64,000 nucleotides of DNA from Comamonadaceae bacterium (lineage in GTDB: Bacteria > Pseudomonadota > Gammaproteobacteria > Burkholderiales > Burkholderiaceae_C), in assembly GCA_027483665.1 (NCBI GenBank), contig JAIXUC010000025.1, forward strand, positions 62,001 to 126,000, given 5' to 3'. Positions 34,565-44,026 of this stretch are shown here, in pieces. Position numbers and translations under genes: made by a program. The notes below the pieces were generated by a model, which ran no database searches, was not told the DNA's origin, and worked only from the letters and a program-made list of their open reading frames with translations. Numbering within the stretch: the first letter of the stretch is position 1; each line of letters begins with the position of its first letter.

Positions 34565-35817
34565 GGACGGACTGTTGCTGCCTTCATGCTAAGCGGCGCA
34601 GCCAGTGCTTGCCACATTTGCAGCGCCAGTACCGAGTCTGGCGTTGGGGCTGTTGGGTTGAACACGCGTGGTTGTGGATGGCGGTGGTTCTGCGGGCCGG
34701 ACGGCGGCAGATGGCTGGAACTCCATTGGGCCCAGGCGCGCTGCCCCGCCTGATGCCCGGCATCCGGGAAAGGCGCCTGCATCGCCGAGTCTTCGAGCTG
34801 GTTGCCTGGCGGCCGGCTGGCAGATGCGGCTGTGGGCGTGCTCAACAGCGCCCATCCGAGATGGCTGCCCGATGCCGCCGCGGGCAGGTCTTGAACCACC
34901 AGCGCCGCGCTGTCTTGCACCACCCAAATCACGCGGCTCAACGCCAATCGATCCACGAAGCCCAGCAAGATTTGGCGGTGCTGTTCGGGCTGGTGCCACT
35001 GCTCGCGCTTGGGTTTGTCGCTGCGGCCAAAGCCCACCCAGTCGGGCGCCACCACGCGGTCGCCCTGCGCCAGCCAGGCGGCCATGAGGTGACGCAAGCC
35101 ATAGCTCCAGGTCAGGTGCCCGTGCAGGCAAAGCCAAGAGCGCGGCGCGTCTTTCGGGCCTTCGTCGACGTAGGCCATGCGCAAGCCGTCCAGACCAGGC
35201 AGGTCATTGAAGTGGTGCACCGACCATGAAAAGTCGGGCAGGTCAGCGAACCGCTCGTCTGGCGTGCGCAACGCGTCCTCGCGCAGTGGCCAGGCGGGGG
35301 GCGCGCGCAAGCGACGCTCGGTAAAGAAGTCGCTTAGCAGGCGTGCGCCCTCCTCCGCGCGCACGCCACCCAACACTTGCGCATGTTGGTTCAGCCTTGG
35401 GTTGGCGAACAAATCGACCACAGAGCCCACAGCACCGGCCTTGGCGTCCTGTGCGCCAAACACCAAGCGCCTAATTCGCGCATGCTGAATGGCTCCTGCA
35501 CACATGGCGCAAGGCTCGAGCGTCGTGTAGAGGGTGCAATCGCCCAAGCGGTAGTTGCCCAGGCGAGTGGCTGCATCGCGCAGGGCCATGACCTCAGCGT
35601 GGGCCGAAGGGTCGTTGCGGCTGATGGGCGCGTTGTGGCCCCGCCCCACCACCTGGCCTTGCCGAACCACCACAGCGCCCACAGGCACTTCGCCCGCGGC
35701 GGCCGCTTGCGCTGCAAGCTCGAGCGCTTCGGCCATGAAGCGCTGGTCGTCTGGTGCTGTGCTTTCGCCCGGGTGGGCTGCAGCCGAATGCATGCCTGGT
35801 CTTGCATCGGCGTTCAT
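34561..35817 (-). CDS. tadA: tRNA adenosine-34 deaminase TadA fused to a degenerate alpha/beta hydrolase
   Basis: 418 residues. Residues 25-170 are a full TadA: HAE (73-75) with proton-shuttling Glu75 and PCAMC (102-106) as zinc ligands. It makes inosine at the wobble position of tRNA-Arg. Residues 190-418 resemble haloalkane dehalogenase or epoxide hydrolase: LHGHLTWSYG, APDWVGFGRSDKP, and a nucleophile-like VVQDSAALVVQD. The usual Gly-Gly after the elbow is replaced, the cap is largely missing, and no C-terminal catalytic His motif is seen, so this half is probably inactive. Both junctions with neighbours are ATGA overlaps. The reading frame is open throughout, so it is a true fusion. Confidence 0.88.
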   Translation of the reverse strand: MNADARPGMHSAAAHPGESTAPDDQRFMAEALELAAQAAAAGEVPVGAVVVRQGQVVGRGHNAPISRNDPSAHAEVMALRDAATRLGNYRLGDCTLYTTLEPCAMCAGAIQHARIRRLVFGAQDAKAGAVGSVVDLFANPRLNQHAQVLGGVRAEEGARLLSDFFTERRLRAPPAWPLREDALRTPDERFADLPDFSWSVHHFNDLPGLDGLRMAYVDEGPKDAPRSWLCLHGHLTWSYGLRHLMAAWLAQGDRVVAPDWVGFGRSDKPKREQWHQPEQHRQILLGFVDRLALSRVIWVVQDSAALVVQDLPAAASGSHLGWALLSTPTAASASRPPGNQLEDSAMQAPFPDAGHQAGQRAWAQWSSSHLPPSGPQNHRHPQPRVFNPTAPTPDSVLALQMWQALAAPLSMKAATVRP

Positions 35818-36476
35818 GGATTCGGCTCGACCGGGCTACTTTCTGCAACCAAGCCCAGGCGTTGCATCCAGTGCGCAAGCGTTTGCTCATCTGGGTTGCC
35901 CGCGCTGTAACGCTGGTGCATCGCATGGTGCGCTTCTCGGCGATGCTGGTTGAGCTTGACCTTGCATTGCCAAGACTCGACGTGCAGCTCAAAGGCGACG
36001 ATGCCGCCCATCATCTTGTGCGCAAACTCCTCGCCCAGCGCTCGCCATTGGGCTGCGTAGGCGGGCTCGTGGTCGCCAATCAGGTGCTTCAGCAGCCGAT
36101 CTTTGTCGTCACCGAGCTCGACGAACTCCGCGCGGACCACGGCATGCAGGGCCAAGTAATTCCAGGTGGGCACGCGCGCCAAGTCGGGGTAGACCGCTGG
36201 GCTCATGTAAGCGTGGGGACCGAGAAAAGTGACCTTGGCCCGCGGTCGCGCCTGCAGGTAGCGCCAGTGCGGGTTCGGCTTGGCCACGTGGCCCAGCAGC
36301 TTCCATGGTGCAGAGGCGTCGGTGTTGGGTGCGGGCGACGCGAGATGCAGCGGCAGGTGCGTGATGAATGGCAGACCCTCGTCGTCCACGCTGATCAGGC
36401 TGGCGAGTGGGTGTTGGTGCACCAAGTCGCGGGCGACCTGGGGGTCTTTGTGATCAAACTGCGGGGGCAAGTACAT
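35814..36476 (-). CDS. FMN-binding negative transcriptional regulator family (PaiB-like)
   Basis: A 220-residue flavin-binding split-barrel protein: MYLPPQFDHKDPQVARDLVHQHPLA, PNPHWRYL and TWNYLALHAVVR are hallmarks of PaiB. In Bacillus PaiB lowers expression of sporulation and protease genes; here the role is unknown and may be detoxifying or redox-linked. Start ATG 36476 has GAGGAA upstream. It overlaps the tadA start (ATGA) and begins 10 bp after the antiporter. Confidence 0.85.
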   Translation of the reverse strand: MYLPPQFDHKDPQVARDLVHQHPLASLISVDDEGLPFITHLPLHLASPAPNTDASAPWKLLGHVAKPNPHWRYLQARPRAKVTFLGPHAYMSPAVYPDLARVPTWNYLALHAVVRAEFVELGDDKDRLLKHLIGDHEPAYAAQWRALGEEFAHKMMGGIVAFELHVESWQCKVKLNQHRREAHHAMHQRYSAGNPDEQTLAHWMQRLGLVAESSPVEPNP

Positions 36477-36486
36477 GGCGGGTTCC

Positions 36487-38349
36487 TCAAGTGGGTGCTT
36501 GATTGGCTGGCCGGTCTTCTGGCGTGTGGTCGGCCGGGCTGTGGGCACTTTCTTTGGCCACCGCTTGAGCCACCCCTTCAGCCTCAGGGGCTGTTGTCGG
36601 GTGCTGCGGGGCGTTGCTCAAGATCAGGGCGCGTCCTGCGAAGCGGCCGCCCGCCAGTTCGAGGTCCAAGCGCTCGGCGTCGCGTCTGCGTACGTCGCGC
36701 AAGATGTCGTCGGCTTCTTCGGGGCTTGCGCCCAGTACCCGTACGGCCGCGTGGCTCATGACCATGGCCGACTCGAAGGTTTCGCGGATTTGAAAGTGGA
36801 CGTCGGCCTTCAAAAGTTCCAGTGCGTGTTCGCGGTCGAAGGCACGCACCAAAACCCGAGCGTTCGGGAACTCTGTTTTGGCCAGCTCTGCAATGCGGGT
36901 AGCCGCAGCCTTGTCGTTGATGCACACCATGATGGCGCAAGCTTGGTGCGCACCCGCTGCGCGCAGCACATCGGCCCTGCAGCCGTCGCCAAAGTACACC
37001 TTGAAGCCGTAGGCCTGGGCATCACGAATCACCTGGGTGTCCGTGTCGATGATGGAAATGCCCGCGCCTTTGGCCAGCACACCTTGGCTGGCAATCTGCC
37101 CCACCCGCCCAAAGCCGATGATGAGTACTTGCGGCGTGAGCCCTTGCGCCACGTCCACACCATCCATCGACGGCTGCGGTTGCGGCGCCCAGCGTTTGTG
37201 CGCCAACACCACGAGCGGTGTGAGGGCCATGGACAGCACCACGATGGCTGTGAGGTTGGCGTTGACCTTGCCATCGATCAACCCGGCACTGAGCGCAGCG
37301 GCATAGAGCACAAAAGCGAACTCGCCGCCCTGCGCCATCAACACCGCGCGGTCCAGCGCGTCTGCATGACTGCTTTTGGCCAGACGTGCCACGCCGTAAA
37401 TACACAAAGCCTTCACCACCATCAGCGCCAGCACGCCAGCTGCAATCAGTTGCCAGCTTTGCGCCACCACCTGAAGGTCTAGCGACATCCCCACGCTCAA
37501 GAAAAACAAGCCTAGCAACAAGCCCCGAAAAGGCTCGATGTCCGCCTCCAGCTGGTGGCGAAAGGTGGACTCCGACAGCAACACGCCCGCCAGAAATGCG
37601 CCCATGGCCATGGACAAGCCGCCCAGCTGCATGAGCAGCGCAGCGCCCAGCACCACCAGCAAGGCAGCAGCCGTCATCACCTCTCGCGCCTTGGCGGCTG
37701 CCAGCAAACGAAACATCGGGTTCAACAACCAAACGCCGCCAGCCACCAGTGCTGCCAAACTGGCCACAGCCCAGCCGATGGCCATGCTGGTGGAGTTGGC
37801 GGCGCCGGCTGCCGTGACATCCGCTGGTGCCATCAGCGCCACCAGCGCCAGCAGCGGCACGATGAGCAGGTCTTCCAACAGCAGCACCGACACGATTTTT
37901 TGGCCACGCGGCGAGGCCACATCGCCGCGCTCGCTGAGCAGCTGCATGACGATGGCGGTGGAGGTCAGCACAAAGCCCATCCCGGCGATGAACGACACCA
38001 GCCAAGAGAAACCAAAGCCCACACCCACCAGCGTGAGCAGCGCACCGCACACCACCACCTGCAAGCTGCCCAGCCCAAAAATCTCGCGGCGCAGGCTCCA
38101 CAAATGTGAGGGCCGCATTTCCAGGCCGATGATGAATAGGAACATCACCACGCCCAACTCGGCGGTATGAAGAATGGTCTGCGGGTCGTCGATCAGCTGC
38201 ATGCCAAACGGCCCAATGGCCAAGCCCGCAGCCAAATAGCCCAGCACCGAGCCCAACCCGAGCCGCTTGAACAGCGGCACCGCCACCACCGCCGCCCCCA
38301 ACAGGGTGACGACCCGGATCAGCTCAGAGGCGCTGCCTTCAACGGCCAT
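36487..38349 (-). CDS. Kef-type K+/H+ antiporter (CPA2 family)
   Basis: A 620-residue protein with about 12 membrane helices (residues 10-385) of the monovalent cation:proton antiporter-2 family, followed by a cytosolic TrkA-N NAD-binding domain from about 405 (VLIIGFGRVGQIASQG). This resembles KefB/KefC, which release potassium in exchange for protons when glutathione adducts of electrophiles accumulate. The extra C terminus is Ala/Pro/Glu-rich. It starts 9 bp after the Crp/Fnr gene. No KefF/KefG partner gene is visible. Confidence 0.9.
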   Translation of the reverse strand: MAVEGSASELIRVVTLLGAAVVAVPLFKRLGLGSVLGYLAAGLAIGPFGMQLIDDPQTILHTAELGVVMFLFIIGLEMRPSHLWSLRREIFGLGSLQVVVCGALLTLVGVGFGFSWLVSFIAGMGFVLTSTAIVMQLLSERGDVASPRGQKIVSVLLLEDLLIVPLLALVALMAPADVTAAGAANSTSMAIGWAVASLAALVAGGVWLLNPMFRLLAAAKAREVMTAAALLVVLGAALLMQLGGLSMAMGAFLAGVLLSESTFRHQLEADIEPFRGLLLGLFFLSVGMSLDLQVVAQSWQLIAAGVLALMVVKALCIYGVARLAKSSHADALDRAVLMAQGGEFAFVLYAAALSAGLIDGKVNANLTAIVVLSMALTPLVVLAHKRWAPQPQPSMDGVDVAQGLTPQVLIIGFGRVGQIASQGVLAKGAGISIIDTDTQVIRDAQAYGFKVYFGDGCRADVLRAAGAHQACAIMVCINDKAAATRIAELAKTEFPNARVLVRAFDREHALELLKADVHFQIRETFESAMVMSHAAVRVLGASPEEADDILRDVRRRDAERLDLELAGGRFAGRALILSNAPQHPTTAPEAEGVAQAVAKESAHSPADHTPEDRPANQAPT

Positions 38350-38358
38350 GGTCAGTGG

Positions 38359-39045
38359 TTATCGCACCGCGCGAAAGCGCTTCAAGGCCGGCAAGTCGAG
38401 CACCTGAATGGCGCCGTATTCGACAGCCAAAACGCCGGCCTGTTCCAGCATGTGCAGCGCGCGGTTCACACGCTGGCGCGATACGCCAGACAGGTAACCA
38501 ATTTCCTCTTGCGTGAGTGCCAAGCGGGCCCCTACGCCAGGGTAGAGAACCGAGTTGAACAACCACGCGAGGCAGCGGGCGACGCGGGTCTCGGCTGGCT
38601 CCAATCGTTCTGCTTCGATGACAGCGAGGAACTGCGCGAGCCGCTCGTTGAGTTGGTCGATGACGAATCGATTGAACCTGGGGCTGACCTCCAGGAGCCA
38701 ATGAAAAGTAGCGCGCGGCACCAAGGCCAGGCGCGTGTCGTGGATGGCCATGCCGTCAAAGTCCCAAGTCGCAGCACGCAGCACCGGACCTTCGCCGAAC
38801 CATGCGCCCGGTGCCAGACCGGTCAGCGTGCAGGTGCGGCCGTCGGGCGAGGTGACGCTCATTTTGATCAAGCCGTCGATCACGCCCTTCCAGTAAAGCA
38901 CCGGGCTTCCGGCATGGCACACAGAAGTCCCGCGCCGCACTGATCTTTGGCCCACTTCGCCAAGCACTCGGTCGAGTTGCTCGGCGTTCAGAACACGCGC
39001 CCAAGCCGAGCTTTCAACGAATTCCAAGGCGGCTTTAGGCTTCAT
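38359..39045 (-). CDS. Crp/Fnr family transcriptional regulator
   Basis: A 228-residue regulator. The cyclic-nucleotide-like sensor domain is at about residues 20-135 (GAWFGEGPVLR), and a winged HTH at about 160-220 with recognition helix around LSGVSRQRVNRALHMLE. The Fnr-type N-terminal cysteine cluster is absent, so it is not an oxygen sensor of the FNR kind. The ligand is unknown. It is the first gene of the minus directon with the Kef-type antiporter and is divergent from the CoA ligase operon, which it could control. Confidence 0.88.
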   Translation of the reverse strand: MKPKAALEFVESSAWARVLNAEQLDRVLGEVGQRSVRRGTSVCHAGSPVLYWKGVIDGLIKMSVTSPDGRTCTLTGLAPGAWFGEGPVLRAATWDFDGMAIHDTRLALVPRATFHWLLEVSPRFNRFVIDQLNERLAQFLAVIEAERLEPAETRVARCLAWLFNSVLYPGVGARLALTQEEIGYLSGVSRQRVNRALHMLEQAGVLAVEYGAIQVLDLPALKRFRAVR

Positions 39046-39066
39046 GTTGAAAGTTATCTAGGTTGA

Positions 39067-39087
39067 TTGTCATCTTTGAGACAAAGA
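39067..39087. promoter_or_regulatory. Nested inverted repeats between crp/fnr gene and CoA ligase
   Basis: TCTTTG (39073-39078) and CAAAGA (39082-39087) are perfect arms with spacer AGA, and TTGTC (39067-39071) also pairs with GACAA (39080-39084). Both lie in the 118-bp divergent region, 22-42 bases upstream of the regulator start. Either may be an operator; no binding motif is known for this regulator. Confidence 0.35.
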
Positions 39088-39163
39088 CCATGTATTGGGG
39101 TTTCTACACTTCGCCGCTTTGCAGAGTTGATGGGATAAACGGGGCCTGCGGAGACAACCAGTA

Positions 39164-41122
39164 ATGCGCGATACACAACAGCCACTCGACACATTTCCCA
39201 AGCTTCTGATGCACCATGCGCGTCAGCGGGGTGGGCATCCCGCCATCCGGGAGAAAAAGCACGGCATCTGGAAGACCCTCACTTGGACCCAGCTCTCCGA
39301 GAAGGTGCAGTCGATCGCCTCTGCCTTGGCCGCTAGCGGTCTGCAACGCGGCGGCCACGTGGCGCTGCTTGGCGACAACAGACCGCGCCTTTATGCCGCG
39401 ATGTGTGCGGCGCAATGGCTGGGTGCCGTGGCGGTGCCGCTTTATGAAGACGCAGCGGCCTCTGAGATCGTTCACCCCCTGCGCAATGCAGGGGTGACGC
39501 ACATCTTTGCGGAAAACCAGGAGCAGGTCGACAAGATCCTGGAAATCCTGCCGCAGTGTCCATCCATCACGACCATCGTCTACGACGAAGACCGGGGCAT
39601 GCGCCATTACGCGCAGCCCCAGTTGATCAGCTTCGCCGCGCTACGCGACAAAGGCAACGACCTGCTGGCTGCCCAACAGGGTTTGTTGCAAGATGAGTTG
39701 GCCAAGGGCTGTGGATCCGATGCGGCGGCCATGTTTTTCACGTCTGGCACCACAGGCCAAGCCAAGGGGGTCGTGCTCACACACGATTCCCTCATTGACC
39801 GGGCCCGCGTTGCCGCTGAAATGGAAGGCCTGACCGACAAGGACGTTGCGGTTGCCTACCTTCCCCCCGCCTGGATCGGCCAAAACATCTTCAGCTATGC
39901 CCAGCCGATGGTGGTGGGCTACAGCATCTGCTGCCCCGAGTCGCAGGAAACCTTCCTGTCTGACATGCGTGAAGTTGGACCCACTTACTTTTTTGCCCCA
40001 CCGCGTGTCTTGGAGGCCTTGCTGACGCAGGTTTCCATCCGCATGGAGGACGCTGGTGTGGTCAAGCAATGGCTCTACAAAAACTGCATGAGCCTTGCGG
40101 GGCGCGTCGGTGCCCGCATTACCTCCGGCGAGTCGGTACCTCTCGCCGACCGCTTGGCCTATACCTTGGGCGACTTGGCCATTTACGGCCCATTGCGCGA
40201 CGTACTCGGCATGAGCCAAGTGCGCGTGGCCTACACAGCTGGCGAGGCCGTGGGGCCTGAGCTGCTGATGTTTTTCCGCTCCATCGGGATCAACGTCAAG
40301 CAGCTCTACGGTTCCACGGAGACCAGTGTCTTTGTGTGTGTGCAACCCGACGGCGAGGTCAAGCCCGACACCGTGGGCCCGGCGGTCAAGGGTGTCGAGC
40401 TCAAGTTCACGCCGCAACGTGAACTGCTCATCAGATCTCCTGGCCTGTTCAAGGAGTACTACCTCAATCCAGAGGCCACGCGGGCGGCTAAGGACGACGA
40501 GGGCTGGTTCCACACCGGGGATGCGGGCTACCTGGGCGATGACGGGCATCTGCGCATCATTGACCGCGTCAAGGATGTGGGGGCCTTGGCCGATGGCACG
40601 CTGTTTGCACCCAAGCTTTTGGAGAACAAACTCAAGTTCTTCCCATACATCAAGGAGGCCGTGGCCTTTGGCGATGGTCGCAACCAGGTGTGCGTTTTCG
40701 TCAACATCGACATGGCTGCCGTGGGCAACTGGGCCGATCGGCAGAACATCTCCTACAGCGGTCACAGCGATCTGGCCCTTCGCGCCGAGGTCCAGGAGCT
40801 TGTGGGGGATTGCGTGGCCAAGGTCAACGCAGACCTCGCCGGCGACAGCACCCTCTCTCGCTCGCAGATCCACCGCTTTCTTGTGCTGCACAAAGAGCTC
40901 GACGCTGATGACGGCGAGCTCACCAGGACGCGCAAAGTCAGGCGCGGCTTCATCGGCGAGCGATATCAAACCTTGGTGGACGCCCTCTACAGCGGCCAGC
41001 CGAGCGTGAGTGTGAATGCCGAGGTGAGATATGAGGATGGCCGGGTCGGGGTGGTTTCGGCCGACTTGACGCTACGCGACGCCAAAACATTTCCCACAGC
41101 CCCAATGAAAAAAGCCGCCTGA
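39164..41122 (+). CDS. AMP-binding acyl-CoA synthetase, first gene of an ABC-uptake operon
   Basis: A 652-residue ANL-superfamily ligase. The P-loop is FFTSGTTGQAKGVVLTH, followed by LYGSTET, GWFHTGDAG and IDRVKDV. It activates a carboxylic acid to an adenylate and then a CoA ester. The sequence has the bubble-gum/long-chain type layout with an extended C terminus. It is followed directly by a complete branched-chain-type ABC transporter, suggesting that the imported acid is activated here. The true substrate (fatty, aromatic or other acid) is not evident. Confidence 0.87.
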   Translation: MRDTQQPLDTFPKLLMHHARQRGGHPAIREKKHGIWKTLTWTQLSEKVQSIASALAASGLQRGGHVALLGDNRPRLYAAMCAAQWLGAVAVPLYEDAAASEIVHPLRNAGVTHIFAENQEQVDKILEILPQCPSITTIVYDEDRGMRHYAQPQLISFAALRDKGNDLLAAQQGLLQDELAKGCGSDAAAMFFTSGTTGQAKGVVLTHDSLIDRARVAAEMEGLTDKDVAVAYLPPAWIGQNIFSYAQPMVVGYSICCPESQETFLSDMREVGPTYFFAPPRVLEALLTQVSIRMEDAGVVKQWLYKNCMSLAGRVGARITSGESVPLADRLAYTLGDLAIYGPLRDVLGMSQVRVAYTAGEAVGPELLMFFRSIGINVKQLYGSTETSVFVCVQPDGEVKPDTVGPAVKGVELKFTPQRELLIRSPGLFKEYYLNPEATRAAKDDEGWFHTGDAGYLGDDGHLRIIDRVKDVGALADGTLFAPKLLENKLKFFPYIKEAVAFGDGRNQVCVFVNIDMAAVGNWADRQNISYSGHSDLALRAEVQELVGDCVAKVNADLAGDSTLSRSQIHRFLVLHKELDADDGELTRTRKVRRGFIGERYQTLVDALYSGQPSVSVNAEVRYEDGRVGVVSADLTLRDAKTFPTAPMKKAA

Positions 41123-41138
41123 GCATTCCGTCAAGACT

Positions 41139-41948
41139 ATGACTATTCAGCTTCACGCCCACGCCCGCGCCTTCCCCATCGGAGGCACCATCCTGCAGGT
41201 CGATGACGTCTCGTTGCGCTTTGGCGGTGTACGGGCGCTCACCAAGATTTCCTTCGACGTTCGCGAGCACGAAGTTCGCGCCATCATTGGGCCTAACGGC
41301 GCCGGCAAGAGCAGCATGCTCAACGTCATCAACGGCGTCTATCGGCCGCAGGAGGGCGCCCTCACCTTCCGCGGCCAAAAGCTCGATGCCATGACGCCCC
41401 GGCGCGCTGCTCACATGGGCATATCGCGCACTTTTCAGAACATCGCACTGTTCAAGGGCATGACGGTGCTCGACAACATCATGGCCGGCTGCAACCTCCG
41501 CATGCACGCTACGTTTCTCGAAGTGGCCTTTCGTCTTCCGCGTGCTATTCGCGAGGAAACCGAGAACCGCGATGTGGTTGAAGAAATCATCGAGTTCCTC
41601 GAGATCGAACATATTCGAAAGACGCCGGTGGGCCGGCTGCCCTATGGGCTTCAGAAGCGCGTGGAGCTTGGCAGGGCACTGGCGGCCCAGCCCAGCATCT
41701 TGCTGCTCGACGAACCCATGGCTGGCATGAACATCGAAGAGAAGCAGGACATGTGCCGCTACATCCTCGATGTCAACGACCACTACGGCACCACTGTCGT
41801 TCTCATTGAGCACGACATGGGCGTGGTCATGGACATCAGCGACCGGGTGGTGGTGCTGGACTACGGCAAGAAGATTGGCGACGGCAGCCCTGACGAAGTG
41901 CGCGCCAACCAAGAAGTCATCGACGCCTATTTGGGCGTGGCGCACTAA
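41139..41948 (+). CDS. ABC transporter ATPase, LivG type
   Basis: A 269-residue ATPase: Walker A GPNGAGKSS, signature LPYGLQKRVELG (degenerate as usual for LivG), Walker B ILLLDEP followed by MAGMN, and switch His in LIEHDMGVVM. It powers the LivH/LivM channel encoded next. It starts 16 bp after the ligase. The ligand is unlikely to be simply Leu/Ile/Val because of the ligase partner. Confidence 0.92.
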   Translation: MTIQLHAHARAFPIGGTILQVDDVSLRFGGVRALTKISFDVREHEVRAIIGPNGAGKSSMLNVINGVYRPQEGALTFRGQKLDAMTPRRAAHMGISRTFQNIALFKGMTVLDNIMAGCNLRMHATFLEVAFRLPRAIREETENRDVVEEIIEFLEIEHIRKTPVGRLPYGLQKRVELGRALAAQPSILLLDEPMAGMNIEEKQDMCRYILDVNDHYGTTVVLIEHDMGVVMDISDRVVVLDYGKKIGDGSPDEVRANQEVIDAYLGVAH

Positions 41949-41958
41949 GGGCAGCATC

Positions 41959-42858
41959 ATGGGATTTCAATTCTTCTTGGAAGTGCTCCTCGGCGGTTTG
42001 CTGTCGGGCATCATGTATTCGCTGGTGGCTCTGGGCTTCGTGCTCATCTACAAAGCCTCTGGCGTATTCAATTTCGCCCAGGGTGCGATGGTGTTCTTCG
42101 CAGCACTCACATTCGTCGGGTTCATGGAGCTGGGGCTGCCGTTTTGGGGTGCTCTGCCAGTGACCATCGTGGCGATGGTCCTGCTGGGGATGGCTACCGA
42201 ACGCTTTGTGCTTCGTCCTTTGGTCAATCAGCACGAGATCACCCTGCTCATGGCCACCATTGGCCTGACTTTCGTGATTGAAGGGCTGGCCCAGCTGGTT
42301 TGGGGCGTCGAAGTACGCCGACTGGACTTGGGAATCAAGGACGTGCCTTTGCCCTTTTTGGCAGACAACGCCGGAATCTTCATCAGCCAATTGGACGTAT
42401 TCGCCGCCGTGGTAGCCGGTATCTTGGTGGCCACCTTGGCACTGCTGTTCGCCAAGACCAACGTCGGTCGAGCTTTGAGGGCTGTGGCAGACGACCACGC
42501 AGCAGCACTTTCCATTGGCATCCCGCTCAATCGCATCTGGGCGCTGGTCTGGGCCATTGCCGGCATCGTTGCCTTGGTAGCCGGCATGCTGTGGGGCGCG
42601 CGCAGCGGTGTGCAGTTCGCGCTGGTGTTTGTGGCACTGAAGGCGCTGCCGGTGCTCATCATCGGCGGCTTCACGTCGGTACCAGGGGTCATCGTCGCCG
42701 GCCTGATCGTGGGTGCTTCCGAGAAGATTGCAGAGGTCTACCTGGGGCCGAGCGTTGGCGGTGGCATCGAGAGCTGGTTCCCCTACGTCCTTGCCATCCT
42801 GTTCCTTCTGGTGCGACCAGAAGGCCTGTTTGGTGAAAAGATCATCCGCCGCGTCTAG
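41959..42858 (+). CDS. ABC transporter permease, LivH type
   Basis: A 299-residue membrane protein with about 8 helices. FLEVLLGGLLSGIMYSLVALGFVLIYKASGVFNFAQG is the classic LivH start, and GRALRAVADDHAAALSIGIPLNRIW is the coupling-helix region. It forms the translocation pore with the LivM-type protein downstream. It follows the ATPase by 10 bp. Confidence 0.93.
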   Translation: MGFQFFLEVLLGGLLSGIMYSLVALGFVLIYKASGVFNFAQGAMVFFAALTFVGFMELGLPFWGALPVTIVAMVLLGMATERFVLRPLVNQHEITLLMATIGLTFVIEGLAQLVWGVEVRRLDLGIKDVPLPFLADNAGIFISQLDVFAAVVAGILVATLALLFAKTNVGRALRAVADDHAAALSIGIPLNRIWALVWAIAGIVALVAGMLWGARSGVQFALVFVALKALPVLIIGGFTSVPGVIVAGLIVGASEKIAEVYLGPSVGGGIESWFPYVLAILFLLVRPEGLFGEKIIRRV

Positions 42859-42895
42859 GCTCTAGCGCAGCTTTAGTTCAGAAGAATCCAGCATC

Positions 42896-43963
42896 ATGTT
42901 CTACAGAGAAGCAGGCCAGTTCCGCACCACCTACGCGCAGGATACGCAGATCTTTCCGCTGAGGCAGGACCGCATCGCGATGATCGCGCTGCTCGCGGTT
43001 GGCTTTGTGGTGGTGCCCTTTGTCGCCTCCGACTATTGGCTGCGTGCCCTGTTGATTCCTTGGCTCATCTTCTCCCTGGTGGCCTTGGGACAGAACATCC
43101 TGACGGGCTATGCAGGCCAGCTTTCTTTGGGCTCTGCGGGCTTCATGGCCGTCGGCGCTTTCGCCTGCTACAACTTCATGCTCCGCGTTGATGGCATGCC
43201 GTTTTTGGTGGCCCTCGTGCTGTCGGGCCTGTGCGCTGCTGCAGTGGGCATGGCGTTCGGGCTTCCCAGCTTGCGCATCCGCGGCCTGTACCTGGCCGTA
43301 TCCACGCTCGCAGCGCAGTTCTTCATCATCTGGGCGCTGGACAAGTTCGGCTGGTTCAAGAACTTCGATCCATCGGGCGTCATCACTGCTCAGCCCATCG
43401 TCGTCTTCGGCTATGCCTTCAACACGCCGCAAGCCAAGTACGTGTTGGTGTTGGCCATCGTGGCGGGCTTGGCCCTGTTGGCCAAGAACATGGCCCGTGG
43501 TGCTACTGGGCGAGGCTGGATGGCGGTGCGTGACATGGACGTGGCTGCCGAAGTGATGGGCTTGCCGCTGATGCGCACCAAGCTCCAGGCTTTTGCCATC
43601 AGTTCTTTCTATTGCGGGGTAGGTGGCGCATTGTTCGCCTTCGCCTACTTGGGCACCGTAGAGCCATCGGCCTTCACCATTGACCTGTCGTTCCGTATCC
43701 TTTTCATGATCATCATTGGTGGCGTGGGCACCATCCTCGGCTCGTTCCTGGGTGCCGGCTTCATCTTGTTGCTGCCCATCTTCCTGAGCGTGTTGTTCCA
43801 TGCGTTATTTGGCTCAGCCATCGACGCCGGCATCACCTCGGCGGTCGAATTGATCATCTTCGGCGCGTTGATCATCTTTTTCCTGATCGTCGAACCCCAC
43901 GGCCTTGCGCGCCTGTGGGCCTTGACCAAAGAGCGACTGCGGCTGTGGCCGTTCCCGCACTGA
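42896..43963 (+). CDS. ABC transporter permease, LivM type
   Basis: A 355-residue permease with about 9 helices: GYAGQLSLGSAGFMAVGAFACYNF and GRGWMAVRDMDVAAEVMGLPLMRTKLQAFAISSFYCGVGG are typical LivM features. The N-terminal hydrophilic stretch (about 35 residues) before the first helix is longer than in E. coli LivM. It is 37 bp downstream of livH and part of the same transcript. Confidence 0.93.
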   Translation: MFYREAGQFRTTYAQDTQIFPLRQDRIAMIALLAVGFVVVPFVASDYWLRALLIPWLIFSLVALGQNILTGYAGQLSLGSAGFMAVGAFACYNFMLRVDGMPFLVALVLSGLCAAAVGMAFGLPSLRIRGLYLAVSTLAAQFFIIWALDKFGWFKNFDPSGVITAQPIVVFGYAFNTPQAKYVLVLAIVAGLALLAKNMARGATGRGWMAVRDMDVAAEVMGLPLMRTKLQAFAISSFYCGVGGALFAFAYLGTVEPSAFTIDLSFRILFMIIIGGVGTILGSFLGAGFILLLPIFLSVLFHALFGSAIDAGITSAVELIIFGALIIFFLIVEPHGLARLWALTKERLRLWPFPH

Positions 43964-44026
43964 GGACGGAGCCCCTCATCCCTGACGGCTCACATCATGC
44001 AACCTTAAATATTGGAGACTCGCAAC

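Noticed and set aside
37555-38109. Gln/His-rich plus-strand frame opposite the Kef antiporter
   Set aside because: Reverse reading of Leu/Ala-rich membrane helices gives this composition; not a gene.
42228-42692. Minus-strand frame opposite livH
   Set aside because: Antisense shadow of a membrane protein, Ser/Thr/Met-rich, with no partner gene or start site.
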